Virus record (IMG/VR): IMGVR_UViG_3300045738_000494
Coordinates: 1 to 45,368 of that record
Length of the DNA: 45,368 nucleotides
Origin: a virus
Reading direction: 5' to 3' (one strand)
Below, one piece after another: positions 33,376 to 44,056 of the stretch. Within the stretch, counting starts at the first letter, position 1. Every line of letters begins with the position of its first letter. A model generated the notes under the pieces. That model ran no database searches. It saw only the letters and a program-made list of their open reading frames with translations, and was not told the origin of the DNA. The translations under genes and the position numbers were made by a program.

Positions 33376-36300
33376 ATGCCTCACGATGAACAAAATTTAG
33401 AATACGGAATTGTGCCAGCAACCGGCACAACTGTAGATGATTTCGATATGCAGAAGGATGTTGCTATACCAACGTCCTATTCCGCTGGTGGCTGGACTTA
33501 TGGAAACGAGGGGTTTGCACAGCAAACTTTTCTTGGGGCCAGTATACGTGACTTTACCCTAAACGCAGGGTTCAATAATACTAGCTCTACCCTAAGCGCG
33601 AACCTAGTCGCTGACGAATACAACCTCAGCGATAATACCAGAAGGGGCTTTGGCGACGATGTATATCATAGCGGAGCTTGGGCCAGCACCGGCGTGGGCG
33701 GCGATGTGTTTTCACCTCCCGTTGTTGGGTCTCCTGTATTCTTTAAGTTTGGTAAACATCACGCTACAGTAGAAGAAGCGTTCAGGGTGGTATATGATTC
33801 TATATACATAGACCCATTTACGGGCAAAAACTACAATACAGTTCCGGTCACTAACCAGAGAGTTAAGGAAGCCATAAAGGCAAAGAGTCGGGGGCAAGGC
33901 GGCATTTCCAATATGGATGAACTGGAAGAAACCTCAGAGAGCGACCTTCCCAAGTATGAGAGTCCAGATGAGCCTATAGAAGTTTTCTTTTCTGGCGTTC
34001 CATCTGAACTGGGTAAATATTATCCGGGTGATCCAATATTGTCAACCACCGACCCAACTGCACGCAATCAGGTTGTTGACAAAAGTGAGTTTCTTAATAC
34101 AAATATTAGGGGCTCTGGGCACATCTCTTTTGGTGGTATACTACAATCATACACCCAAAACAGGGGAGGGGAAGGCAATCCTACCTATGCAGTATCTATG
34201 ACTGACCCCAGAGAGCTACTTGGAAATGTAGAACTGATATTGGGAAACTATGCTGGCAGCACGTTTAACAACCCCAATATGCTAAATATATATGGGTTTC
34301 TAGAGCATAACCCAAGTGACGCCCTACGCGCCGCACTTGAGAATTATTATGATAATACAATTGGCGACGGCATGGGCGGCTTAGTGCAGACTATAGACGA
34401 GCCACCAAAGAGAATAAAACCTGTGCTGTTCACAGATCCTAGGCCGTTAGTAGGGAGCTACCCAAAAGGCGGAGAGCTATACAAGCTTGTTAATTACAAC
34501 ACTGGTGCCATCACGTTTGTAGGTGATGACATGTGGTGTAAAGACCATGTGTATCCCACGCAATACATTCAAAGCCCCGGAATCATAGACGGGCTTCCAA
34601 GGACAGAGTTTCCAATTACGGGGACTGGGTTCTCAAGAAGAAACGAAGAGGGTGTCCCAATATATCGAGTTGTTCAGGCGATGAGAGCCCTGATGAACTA
34701 TGACGGCAAGACACCGGAGGAATATATAACGGCCGGTTATGGAGGCCCAATAAACTTTAGGGGTTATAATTATGTTGTCGATCTAACCGGACTTCCCATA
34801 GCCGCACTATCAAAGTTCTACCGCCTAAATTATGAAAAGACGACGCTTCTAGAGTTTTGCCAAGAAATATGCGAAATCACAAGTCACGAGATGTTTGTTA
34901 GTTTGTTCCCCGTTATTGACCACCCAGCCTGCGGCTTTGTTAACGATTATAATAATTATTTGTCAAAACACAAGCCCCTTGGATGGCAGGGCAAGATGGT
35001 TCAGGGTGTTATACGTGTAGAGGGGATAAGCAAGACACAAAAGCCTGAATATGGAACAGTAAAGGCTTTTATAGATAGATTGACGCTTGGTGACAACAAC
35101 GTTAGCAACAGCGACGTTGGGTTTGAACTGTCTAATGTAGTTACAGACAAGTTTGTGGTTGGCGCACAAGAAGTTAAGATGTACTATTTTTCTGATAATA
35201 GGGACAGAGATCACTTACAGATTAGAAAGGCTTTATGTGGGTTTGGCAATAGAGCTAATTCACTAATGTCTGAGCAGTGGTATCACTGGAAATCACTACA
35301 GCAACAAATAATTCCTTTCTACGGCCTTCTCGGAAAAGACGCAACAACAATACCCCGTGGATGGGGAGCATTTCAGCAAATACTCCTAGACGCCTCCTCT
35401 TGTGACGCCGTGGGGGTTGGTAACTATTACATTGCTACGGAGTTGGAATTACGGGCTGCCGCTGTTTCGTACAGTAGATGGTCTCAATTTCTGATTAGAT
35501 ACAACAGCGAATTCATGGCCTCTATGGAAATTAATGACGCCCTAGAGGAGTCTCTGCTGTCAACGACAGTTGCCCCCCCATCAGGCCTCGCTGCTATGAG
35601 TGGCCTCCAGCCCCTAGATCCAAAAATCTCAAACAACTTCGGAATATCTGTTCCAAGATGCGTATTTATGTCAGACAAGGACTTCATGGGTTCGGATAAT
35701 CTTCCAGCCAGCCCATGTAGCCCACCCTTTGGATATCCGCTGTATTATAAGAGAGCCGAAAAGATAGGTATCCCAGAAGCGGGGGTGGTAAAGGTTATTA
35801 ACTCAATAAATGATATTATCACCAATCTAGGAACTCTACAGGGCAAGTTCAAAGACGGGGCTCAGGCGGAGCAGATAGACATGGGCGAGTTTACTGCCAT
35901 GAAGGCAGAAATAATAAAGGAATTGACGGTGTGGCTGAGTGATAGCAACGCGGAGGGCTGGAATGATCAATCATCTGCCTTTGTTATGACTTTTATTGAT
36001 GAACTGGGTAACACTAAGGCTTCAAATTTATCTGAAATTTTGGATCAGATAGAGCTGTTCACTATTGAATCGGCGGCGGCGATTGAGTTTTCCTCACTAG
36101 TTAAATTGCACACTGTCACCGGCGAACTCGAAGCCACACAGGATAGAAATGAGGCCGTGGCAGATCAAATAGGACTACTTAAGGAGAAAATAACCAACAA
36201 CATAGGATTGATAAGGAATAGGAATAGACTCGGAAAGCTGTCTATGGAAAACGCCAGAAAGGTTTATAACTTTGTAAAGGGCGTTTCTGACAAACATCTG

Positions 36301-38766
36301 GGAAAAACATTTTTAGTGAAGCTCCCCAAGGACACCAACGTTTCATACGCCGACGCAATTATCCATAGCAAAGCAGGGGGAACCAAGTCGTCCTTTGTGG
36401 CAGAGATTAGCGCTGGCCCCTTTGGGTTTAGGCCGGAGCCTGTGAATTATCAGTTTGGGCATTATTACAATAAAACCTTTCAGTCTCAAATGATCGCACT
36501 TGCCTCGATGCACACGGAGCCTTTCCACTTTTTAAATGCGGGCACTAGACCTAACTCTAGCACTGGCCCAAGGCAAAAGTCACAGTTCTCCGCCGGGGCC
36601 CTGAAATCAAATTATAATTCCATTGATAACAAGTGGCTTCATAACTATGAACCCATGCCAGAGGGTGGATTTCATGACTACTCACAGATGCCGCAAACAT
36701 ACGGGTATGCAGATATCAGAAAGGCTATAGCCACAGCCGGGGCTAGCATGTTACCGCCCTGTGTTAGATATAATCTTTTTCCAGTGGACTTGACTAATTT
36801 TGTAGAATCAGATGGAAGAATGAAGGCCTATGTTCGGTATGATAATAGCCAATACCTAAACTTCCAAGGTGTCTCCAAGGAAAGGTTATCGCAGCAAGTA
36901 TTGACTTTTGGTGGGACTTTTATTCCAGATCTATTGGAACAGCTTGACAACATAAAGCCTGACAAATTTACTTCCTTTGGCTCCAAGAACAGGCTTCAGG
37001 GGCACCGCCTCCGAAGATCCGTGGCGTTTGTTCAGGTTGATTTAGATAAAAAGCTATACATGCCACCTATGTCAGATGTTCATTTAGTTGATGTGTTTGG
37101 ACGCGTTCCCAAAGATATCGGCACTATAGTAAAGCCAAGTATAGTATTTGATAACGAAACCTGTGATTTCAAGCCTAGCTATGGGTTTTATAGAAGCCAC
37201 TGGGTTCCCGGTAGAAACGGAGGCAAGGGGGGAGGCAAAGCTAAAATAGTTGACTTCCTGAGAACCCAAACGCCGCTTGGTAATATAATAGCTACTGATC
37301 CGGTCAATTTAGATGGAGATAATATTTATGCGATGATAACTGTTCCGGGATCAGTTAAGTCCACCGTAGACTCAAGGTATGCAGATGGCCCCATGCAAAA
37401 CTTTAACCCCGCAGATATTAAGAACTTTCTGACTATGGATACAGTAAAAATTCCTGAATTTAGAGCGCCCACGGTAAGGGGTAACCCCACAAGCATAGTG
37501 GAAGACTTGTGTGTATCCGACGCTGGCTTCCCCGCGACGAACGTACAACTGCAACCAGACCAAATTCTCCGCGCGGTCAAGTCTGTTACGGATGGCTTCA
37601 GGAATGTCAGCATGGCTAGCCCAGAGAGGTCGCTCCAGTATACAACAAGCTCTCCAATTTATCCAAACTTGGTTGCGTTGCCGCTAATGTCTAAGGAAAG
37701 GTGCTACGGCCCGTGGCTTTCCTCCTCATATGACACCGACGACCCGATGGCGATTAGGTATCTAGGAATAGGAGGCAAGATGGAATACACAAAAGACGAG
37801 GAGCTTGCCCCTTGGAATTACGGAGGATTTGATGTATTAAACGCCGCAGGAACCGTAAAGGCATCCTTTTCCAATAGCGAGTTACTATTCTCCGAGAGAG
37901 GAGGAATAGTCTTTGCTGGAGCCCCAGAGGGAAATGCATTGGGCAGGAATTTAGACGCGGTTGGGCCACTGGTTACCAGTGTCAGTGTTAATGTTGGGCC
38001 GGGAGGCGTAGAGACAACATATAAGATGGATCTCTATACCCCTAGATTCGGGAAGCTACAAGAACAAAAAGAAAAAGCTATACAGAAATTTGGAAGAGCC
38101 AGACAGCAACAAATTGATGAACGAAATAAATCTCTTAGGGGTTCGATTAAAAAGGGGATGACGGGCTCGGTAAACATTTCTTCCGAGCTAAGTCAGTATA
38201 ATAGTCTTATCGAAGCCGCAAAAAACAGTTCTGATTTTCTGAGCGATTTTGAAAAAGACTCAACTTCTATGGATCTGTTATTTGGGAGTGTCAATACGTC
38301 AGAAGTAACTACGCATGACGGAGCAGGAAACGAAATAGCAGTCCTGCGACGTGGCTATGACATTTCGTTTCAGGACACGAAAAAACACCAAGAAGCCTTG
38401 GCTGCGCTACCCCAAGAAGTTAGGGATAGAGTTATGAAAAATACCGCTGGGGGGCAGCCCCCGTGGGCTCCGGTGTCCTTGGACGTTTTTCACAAGGAGA
38501 TGGCATCGGCGGGATACCACCCATACAAAGGTAGTTTTTATGAACAAGGAAACCCCGGAGAGGTAAGGGTTGCGCAGGACGGACTCCCAACACGCGCTGG
38601 GGAACTCGGCTTGGGTCACGAACCGGGTGGTGGTGCCGTGGGTGGCTTGGTCTTTGACCTCAGCATTGGGCCGGGGGATAGTACTAACTACAACCTTGGG
38701 GCCGCTGGCGGTAGGGATGGTACTGGTGGAATGCTTGGAGGGATGGGCGATGGTGCAACTAGTTAA
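33376..38766 (+). CDS. Putative tail hub protein, extended to 1796 aa
   Basis: Residues about 40-150 contain LGASIRDFTLNAGFNNTSST, LSANLVADEYN and then VGSPVFFKFGKHHATVEEAF, which looks like the first beta-barrel of a phage hub. Residues about 430-520 contain YVVDLTGLPIAALSKFYRLN and LLEFCQEICEITSHEMFVSL, as in hub proteins that clamp the tail tube end. A central helical region (residues about 835-1000, GELEATQDRNEAVADQIGLL) may form a coiled coil, and the C-terminus is glycine-rich (GGRDGTGGMLGGMGDG). The hub normally nucleates tube assembly and carries the tip. At 1796 residues it is far longer than usual hubs, so much of it is probably host-facing extension. No peptidase or lysozyme motif was found by eye. 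Confidence 0.55.
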   Translation: MPHDEQNLEYGIVPATGTTVDDFDMQKDVAIPTSYSAGGWTYGNEGFAQQTFLGASIRDFTLNAGFNNTSSTLSANLVADEYNLSDNTRRGFGDDVYHSGAWASTGVGGDVFSPPVVGSPVFFKFGKHHATVEEAFRVVYDSIYIDPFTGKNYNTVPVTNQRVKEAIKAKSRGQGGISNMDELEETSESDLPKYESPDEPIEVFFSGVPSELGKYYPGDPILSTTDPTARNQVVDKSEFLNTNIRGSGHISFGGILQSYTQNRGGEGNPTYAVSMTDPRELLGNVELILGNYAGSTFNNPNMLNIYGFLEHNPSDALRAALENYYDNTIGDGMGGLVQTIDEPPKRIKPVLFTDPRPLVGSYPKGGELYKLVNYNTGAITFVGDDMWCKDHVYPTQYIQSPGIIDGLPRTEFPITGTGFSRRNEEGVPIYRVVQAMRALMNYDGKTPEEYITAGYGGPINFRGYNYVVDLTGLPIAALSKFYRLNYEKTTLLEFCQEICEITSHEMFVSLFPVIDHPACGFVNDYNNYLSKHKPLGWQGKMVQGVIRVEGISKTQKPEYGTVKAFIDRLTLGDNNVSNSDVGFELSNVVTDKFVVGAQEVKMYYFSDNRDRDHLQIRKALCGFGNRANSLMSEQWYHWKSLQQQIIPFYGLLGKDATTIPRGWGAFQQILLDASSCDAVGVGNYYIATELELRAAAVSYSRWSQFLIRYNSEFMASMEINDALEESLLSTTVAPPSGLAAMSGLQPLDPKISNNFGISVPRCVFMSDKDFMGSDNLPASPCSPPFGYPLYYKRAEKIGIPEAGVVKVINSINDIITNLGTLQGKFKDGAQAEQIDMGEFTAMKAEIIKELTVWLSDSNAEGWNDQSSAFVMTFIDELGNTKASNLSEILDQIELFTIESAAAIEFSSLVKLHTVTGELEATQDRNEAVADQIGLLKEKITNNIGLIRNRNRLGKLSMENARKVYNFVKGVSDKHLGKTFLVKLPKDTNVSYADAIIHSKAGGTKSSFVAEISAGPFGFRPEPVNYQFGHYYNKTFQSQMIALASMHTEPFHFLNAGTRPNSSTGPRQKSQFSAGALKSNYNSIDNKWLHNYEPMPEGGFHDYSQMPQTYGYADIRKAIATAGASMLPPCVRYNLFPVDLTNFVESDGRMKAYVRYDNSQYLNFQGVSKERLSQQVLTFGGTFIPDLLEQLDNIKPDKFTSFGSKNRLQGHRLRRSVAFVQVDLDKKLYMPPMSDVHLVDVFGRVPKDIGTIVKPSIVFDNETCDFKPSYGFYRSHWVPGRNGGKGGGKAKIVDFLRTQTPLGNIIATDPVNLDGDNIYAMITVPGSVKSTVDSRYADGPMQNFNPADIKNFLTMDTVKIPEFRAPTVRGNPTSIVEDLCVSDAGFPATNVQLQPDQILRAVKSVTDGFRNVSMASPERSLQYTTSSPIYPNLVALPLMSKERCYGPWLSSSYDTDDPMAIRYLGIGGKMEYTKDEELAPWNYGGFDVLNAAGTVKASFSNSELLFSERGGIVFAGAPEGNALGRNLDAVGPLVTSVSVNVGPGGVETTYKMDLYTPRFGKLQEQKEKAIQKFGRARQQQIDERNKSLRGSIKKGMTGSVNISSELSQYNSLIEAAKNSSDFLSDFEKDSTSMDLLFGSVNTSEVTTHDGAGNEIAVLRRGYDISFQDTKKHQEALAALPQEVRDRVMKNTAGGQPPWAPVSLDVFHKEMASAGYHPYKGSFYEQGNPGEVRVAQDGLPTRAGELGLGHEPGGGAVGGLVFDLSIGPGDSTNYNLGAAGGRDGTGGMLGGMGDGATS

Positions 38767-38792
38767 AATGGATCACAAACAAAGGAAAAATA

Positions 38793-41700
38793 ATGGTTAG
38801 CAAATCTATTGATGAAGCTGTAAAAGACCTCTTGACAGATCAAAAGGAGGTTAATTACGTCATAACTACGGACGACCCAACTTTTAATGAGCTTGGTCTG
38901 TCTACCTTTACGAGCGGACAGTTGTTGCAGTTCCTGTATGCGGACTCAGCCGCAAAATCGTATCAAGGTGCAGGCACGCTACAGATACCTATCCCCGGTG
39001 GTGAAGCGGGGGACACTTTCCGCCACGCTGGCGACGGTGGCAGTTTTCCCGAGGAGATTGTGGAACACATACTGAAAGCGAACGGCCACAACCACTTCAC
39101 GGCTGGCCCTATCGGTGCCGATCAAACGGCCGAATTCATACGGTTTGATGTATTGACAAAACTGGATGTCCTTGAACAATGGGGCTACTCCACCAGCGAG
39201 TGGGACAGGGAACGATATCCGGGCTGCGACTACGTGGAATTCGGACGCATGATCCCGATACCCGACGAACTCGGCGGTGGTTCTTTACCTGAGTACTCTG
39301 CCTCCTATCCAATTCAAATCGTTGTCGCTGTGAACCAGTTGTCAGTTGAGGGTAAGCTTGAAGTAAATCTAGGAGACGATAGCGAAGAGGCCAAAGAAAA
39401 GGTTGGCAGGCAAAACCTTTTGAACGATATAAGAACATCCATGTCCGGTTGCGTTAGTTGGAAGCAGTCTATGGCGTTTAATTTTGGAGGAGAATGTTCA
39501 CCAAGCGGGCTTGTTAATTTCAAGCTTTTTGTTTTCGATAAATCTCTGCAAAGAAATCCAGACCGACGAATTGCCCTGCGTGGCAGCCCTCTTATCGTTG
39601 GTGTGCCAACCACGGCTCATGGCGTCACCTTCGCGGGTGGACTTCCAACCACGGATGGAGCCAAGGGGTCATACCCGCCCGTTCAGTTTGGTGGAGATAC
39701 AAACCCAAATAATACAATAACCGGAGAGCTAGAGACTTCTTATAATCCTAATACCGGTAAATTTGAGGCTGGCACAAGACAAATACTTGCTCGCTTGCTG
39801 ACGGACGTGGAAGGGGTTGCCCTTAATAAGATCGGCGGAGGGGGTCACGCCGACACGCTGACTGAAGGTATGCTCTCCCCGACAGGAAATTACGCCTTGG
39901 GCAACTTTACGGTTGGAGAGGCTATGCCTATGGGCGTACACAATGGGAACCCATATGATTTTGGCCCATTTTTTGTAGGAAAAGCGTGCGAAAAAGATAA
40001 GAAGCACAAGATCCGCGTTGTCAACAGGGCTCCCAAGTCATTTCCAGTAGGCCAGATTGTCCTATGCTCCAAGATAGATAATGAATGGATCATACAAGAC
40101 TTTGGCTATCAGGACACTGATCCTCATTTCTTTGACGCTGGAAACTGGCGTTTTTGCACAATGATAGCCAATAAAGACGCTTACTTCAAGGACGAGAGAC
40201 ATACATACGATGCAATTGACGGCGACACGTTCGGGGGCACACTAACCGAAGTGAAATATGAGTATGCCTTTAGGTGGCAATACTGGATGTCGATAGCACT
40301 AGGGGTGGCCCCAAAGCCCCATCAATCGCCATTCCAGCCGGTGATTGCCTACTGGCCGGTGGCGAGTGGACACGGCACGACCCACGAGGGGGTGGATAAT
40401 CAAATAGAGATGAAACGTAATCTTTGGGATGAAGCTAATATGGTCAACACGGCGGTGGATGTAGTGAATTGGGATATATTGGAACTCAATGGAATTACAA
40501 AGATGGACGCCGCATCTTCTAATTTGACTTTCAAGGAAAACCCAAACGTGTTTGGGAGTAGAAGATATCATCAAGTCAGTTCCTTCGACTTCATGAACGC
40601 TGGAGGCGGGGGCTTTCGGGATCGTAGTCTAATCGGTAGATGTAATCCATTATTAGACCTTAACAACGAAGTTCCCGTCGATCCCGCCGAACAGGATGCG
40701 CAGGAATTCTTTCCCATGTTTGGGCCTATATTTCCTGATGGTTTTGATAAGACTCAGGTCGCTGCCGCCGAAAGCCTGCCACTAGTAAAGCGGGGAATGA
40801 ACCCAATTTTCTACACGCCTGCTGAAGCGGATACTGCCCTGATAAACTTTAGCGACGTAGACCCCGGCGACCCCGGCTTCATATCTGACCCCCAAGTGGC
40901 GCTTGGTCTGATGCCTATTGATGGGGGTGCGAACCGGGGCATGTTTCGGGCTGACGACATAAACGCATCCCAGTTGCCAGCGGACGTAGGGCATAATGCT
41001 AAACCATATGCAGACGACGGAGCCCCGCTTGAAGACCAAAACATGATGTTGCAATTTTGTAACGTGGTAACCAATAGAGTATATGGCGCGCAGCTTGATG
41101 AGTTTGGGAAGGAGACGGGAGAAGTAGCAGAGATCGGCGTTCGGGGGGGGGCACCGGACTTGCTCTGGCATGGAACATCGATTATGATGAGCCATGTCGC
41201 CGGTAGCATTAACTGGGGTGAGGGCAGTTGGGCGTCCGAGAAGGCCAAGCACAAGGGGCGTCAGCAACCCCGCTGGCAGTGGTTTGCTAGAGGGATGGAT
41301 GACGGATCTCCCCCAACGCAAGAACTTAATCAGTCAGCTTGGGGGCTTAAGCCAAATAACCCAAGGAGGATTGCGTTCATGCCTCTTAATTTGGAGCATC
41401 TGACTTCATTCGATTATACAATCGGAACAGGTATGTATTATGCGAAGGCCCAAGGTGTGGCATCTAGTAAAGCGTGCGAATTGATCCAAGTCACCAGCGT
41501 AACCCCGCACCCTGAAGTTTTGAGATCCCATCTTAATTCCCTCCAGCATTATCAAAACAATGGCGAAGGTCAGTTTCCGAATAAAGAATGTGGGCCTTTT
41601 AGCGGTAAAGGGCAGTTTGACTTTGCGTACAATAGACTCGGCACCATCTCCCCGGATAACTTCTGTTTACATCCATTGGCTTCCGCGCCGAATGGTATGT

Positions 41701-44003
41701 TTGATCATCATGAGTTCTTGTGGCCAGTCCGCTCTCTGTATAGAAATTATGTCAATCGGCAGAGCTGGGAGGAAGGCTCCCCGCCGGTAGACCCCAAAGG
41801 AAATACTCGCGGTCACGATTATTGCACCCTAGCCTCTAATTATCCCATGCGCCCGATGGACTTTCCAGAGGGTGCCTATCAAGAGTTTATGCACTGGGTT
41901 GGGGGCGGACTAAGGCAGGAGTTTGTTGACTCTATCACCACCTGCTGCGACTGCCCAAACAACGAGAGCGGCGACCCGCATCCAGACTGCGGTGATTGCA
42001 TCGAGGACGACCACACATGTGGCGACGGTGCCGGGCCGGACGGTGGGATGTGCATACATGGGCAGCCAATGAAAGAGGATTTTACGATGGATAACAGTGC
42101 GATGCTTGTGCACGACGCAATCCCCTGCCGATATCTCTGCGAGGAGACGTATGGCCGTATACCGATGAATTATGATCATGGATGTGAAGTGCGCGTCGAA
42201 ATGACCGATGAGGAGTTCATGAAGAAGCAACCAGAACCTGAGGGGGACGGCACCTACGACTCTGCAACGATGTGTACGAACTGCTGCGATTATCCAGATC
42301 GCTCATCTGATGCAATCCCACCCCCCACGAAGCAAACATGCAGGCCCCAGAGCTTGGCAGAGATCGCCCTATGGGGATTCGAGGAGACATGTTGGCGAGT
42401 CGGAGGGATGACGAATGAAGAAAGGGAGGCGTATGAGGCTTGCGCGAATGAAGTCAATGCGTCAGTGGAGGAATGTGAACATGCCGCTCGAAACTGTGGG
42501 ATGGCGGGGGTTGCTATTAATGATGATGGGTGCAGCGGCCCGTGTGCGCCATCGCAAGAGGTTCTTGACGCCGCCGCAGAGCACGCGTATATGGATGTGC
42601 TAGAGCCATCTAAAACCATACATCGGGGGTTTCCCTTTGGTGTCTATGTTCGGGATCAGCATGAATATGGAAATTACCCGATAGACGCCCACCCAGATGG
42701 AACCGAGGGAATGGAAACCGTTGGCATCATAACGGGGAAAACAACCATTAGGGTTGGAGGTTTTGAAGTAGGCATCGCGTCTAATAGCTATACGGGCCTT
42801 CCTAGGGTTGAGTCTACCTCCGCCGCATTGTCTCAAGCATATGGGAACTGGGGCGTGAAGTCAGATTCAATATCAAGCATGGCTACGACAGCGACATTCG
42901 CCAAGATGTATGACGCTTGGCCAGATGAACAGACGATATTCGATCCGAGATACTTTGCGGTCATGCATTTCAACGAGGGGCAGCTTGGCACGATTCCCAG
43001 CGGAGAAATTAGAGGCGTGTCGTCCGATCCTTCAGGAGAGCAGCCATTTATGTGGGTTGATGCCCTTTCAACCGCTGTTGACCATAGGGTTCCTGTCTTA
43101 TACGGAGAAGTTGCTGGAGACACCCCGGACTTAGACCCGCCAGAGCCAGAAAATGGATTTGAGGTTTTTTCTTACTCGGAGGATTCTGAGGAGCCTCTAG
43201 AAGACAGAATAAGGCCAGATATAGCCGACTGGAAGGTGGCAACACATAGACGCGGCCAGCTATTGCCGTACTCTTATTTCAGGAAAACAGTTGGTTTAGC
43301 CTACGACAGAAATGCTTATCACATGGCTGTCCCCGGAAAGGGATATAAAATAGGAGATTTATTTAAGGTTGTTGGCGGTCAAGGAGCCGGAGCCAAGGTG
43401 GTGGTATGCGAAGTTGAAGACGATGGAGCCATAAGGAGGTTTTCCCTTGGAACAAACTCACGCACCCTTATGTTCAATGACACGAGAACCGACCCTGATC
43501 CAGATCCGGGCTGGCCTTCTAACTACCCACGCGGATTCAATCAATATCTAGACAAAGGTAGGGATTTTGGCCCAACAGACTTTGTGACTATTGAAGAGTA
43601 TGAAGCAATAACAGACGACGAAGAGGCGACGCTTGTTCTCAAGGCTCCATCTCTAATGCTAAAAACAATAGATCGCCTCGATGGTGGGGCGACCACCGGC
43701 GTTGGGGCTGTTATATATGTATTATGGGGTGAAGTCTATTCATACCAGCAGGACGACCTTGGGCCTAACAAACAGTGCCCAACCACTAGGGTTAGCGCGT
43801 CTAGCAACAATGGACTAAATGGCTCCCTTGATGGGCGAGAATACACCGTTAGATTGCCCATATTTGACCCTAATGAGGAAGGCTATTACGATATATTTAC
43901 GCATTTTCACAATGAAATTTCACATACGACTAGCGATTCTTATGATACTAGGTATACCCTTGGACGCCAGCAGTTTGTAACGCTAGAGTTAAGGGGTATG
44001 TAG
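38793..44003 (+). CDS. 1736-aa tail-tip protein of unknown function with a 20-cysteine segment
   Basis: ATG 38793 has AAAGGA upstream. I recognise no family. The N-terminal third is soluble and beta-rich (SYPIQIVVAVNQLSVEGKLE); a possible barrel lies near HKIRVVNRAPKSFPVGQIVL. Residues about 1050-1255 hold 20 cysteines in patterns such as CCDCP, CGDC, PCRYLC, CTNCC and CSGPC, whereas the rest of the protein has few. After that, beta-rich sequence resumes (GYKIGDLFKVVGGQGAGAKV, a segment resembling short domains seen in phage fibers). The protein follows the hub and precedes a promoter-like element, so it is probably the last tail-tip gene of the operon. The cysteine segment could bind zinc or be disulfide-bonded outside the cell; neither is proven. 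Confidence 0.6.
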   Translation: MVSKSIDEAVKDLLTDQKEVNYVITTDDPTFNELGLSTFTSGQLLQFLYADSAAKSYQGAGTLQIPIPGGEAGDTFRHAGDGGSFPEEIVEHILKANGHNHFTAGPIGADQTAEFIRFDVLTKLDVLEQWGYSTSEWDRERYPGCDYVEFGRMIPIPDELGGGSLPEYSASYPIQIVVAVNQLSVEGKLEVNLGDDSEEAKEKVGRQNLLNDIRTSMSGCVSWKQSMAFNFGGECSPSGLVNFKLFVFDKSLQRNPDRRIALRGSPLIVGVPTTAHGVTFAGGLPTTDGAKGSYPPVQFGGDTNPNNTITGELETSYNPNTGKFEAGTRQILARLLTDVEGVALNKIGGGGHADTLTEGMLSPTGNYALGNFTVGEAMPMGVHNGNPYDFGPFFVGKACEKDKKHKIRVVNRAPKSFPVGQIVLCSKIDNEWIIQDFGYQDTDPHFFDAGNWRFCTMIANKDAYFKDERHTYDAIDGDTFGGTLTEVKYEYAFRWQYWMSIALGVAPKPHQSPFQPVIAYWPVASGHGTTHEGVDNQIEMKRNLWDEANMVNTAVDVVNWDILELNGITKMDAASSNLTFKENPNVFGSRRYHQVSSFDFMNAGGGGFRDRSLIGRCNPLLDLNNEVPVDPAEQDAQEFFPMFGPIFPDGFDKTQVAAAESLPLVKRGMNPIFYTPAEADTALINFSDVDPGDPGFISDPQVALGLMPIDGGANRGMFRADDINASQLPADVGHNAKPYADDGAPLEDQNMMLQFCNVVTNRVYGAQLDEFGKETGEVAEIGVRGGAPDLLWHGTSIMMSHVAGSINWGEGSWASEKAKHKGRQQPRWQWFARGMDDGSPPTQELNQSAWGLKPNNPRRIAFMPLNLEHLTSFDYTIGTGMYYAKAQGVASSKACELIQVTSVTPHPEVLRSHLNSLQHYQNNGEGQFPNKECGPFSGKGQFDFAYNRLGTISPDNFCLHPLASAPNGMFDHHEFLWPVRSLYRNYVNRQSWEEGSPPVDPKGNTRGHDYCTLASNYPMRPMDFPEGAYQEFMHWVGGGLRQEFVDSITTCCDCPNNESGDPHPDCGDCIEDDHTCGDGAGPDGGMCIHGQPMKEDFTMDNSAMLVHDAIPCRYLCEETYGRIPMNYDHGCEVRVEMTDEEFMKKQPEPEGDGTYDSATMCTNCCDYPDRSSDAIPPPTKQTCRPQSLAEIALWGFEETCWRVGGMTNEEREAYEACANEVNASVEECEHAARNCGMAGVAINDDGCSGPCAPSQEVLDAAAEHAYMDVLEPSKTIHRGFPFGVYVRDQHEYGNYPIDAHPDGTEGMETVGIITGKTTIRVGGFEVGIASNSYTGLPRVESTSAALSQAYGNWGVKSDSISSMATTATFAKMYDAWPDEQTIFDPRYFAVMHFNEGQLGTIPSGEIRGVSSDPSGEQPFMWVDALSTAVDHRVPVLYGEVAGDTPDLDPPEPENGFEVFSYSEDSEEPLEDRIRPDIADWKVATHRRGQLLPYSYFRKTVGLAYDRNAYHMAVPGKGYKIGDLFKVVGGQGAGAKVVVCEVEDDGAIRRFSLGTNSRTLMFNDTRTDPDPDPGWPSNYPRGFNQYLDKGRDFGPTDFVTIEEYEAITDDEEATLVLKAPSLMLKTIDRLDGGATTGVGAVIYVLWGEVYSYQQDDLGPNKQCPTTRVSASSNNGLNGSLDGREYTVRLPIFDPNEEGYYDIFTHFHNEISHTTSDSYDTRYTLGRQQFVTLELRGM
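41938..42560 (+). other. Cysteine-rich segment within the 1736-aa tail protein
   Basis: About 205 residues contain 20 cysteines, arranged as close pairs and triplets (TCCDCP, DCGDC, CTNCCD, GCSGPC) mixed with acidic and histidine residues. The base composition also looks more GC-rich than the surrounding gene. This suggests an acquired, independently folding domain. Confidence 0.7.
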
Positions 44004-44012
44004 CCCTTATTT
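43990..44012 (+). terminator. Weak terminator-like hairpin at the end of the 1736-aa gene
   Basis: TAAGGG (43990-43995) pairs perfectly with CCCTTA (44004-44009) across an 8-base loop that includes the stop codon; TTT follows. The stem is short and the T-run minimal, so any termination would be partial. It lies immediately before the promoter-like element at 44014. Confidence 0.3.
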
Positions 44013-44013
44013 C

Positions 44014-44032
44014 GTGTATAATTAGATAGACA
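44014..44032 (+). promoter_or_regulatory. Promoter-like element before the 246-aa virion protein gene
   Basis: GTGTATAATTAGATAGACA matches the element at 6467 at 17 of 19 positions. The downstream leader (ACCTTTAATTAGGAG, then ATGGCT) is also nearly the same. No -35 hexamer is visible. Both copies lie in short intergenic gaps directly before genes with strong ribosome binding sites. Confidence 0.6.
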
Positions 44033-44056
44033 ACCTTTAATTAGGAGATTAAAACA

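Noticed and set aside
33376-38766. Lysozyme or peptidase domain in the hub-like protein
   Set aside because: I searched by eye for NlpC/P60, M23 and lysozyme-type catalytic motifs and found no convincing set.
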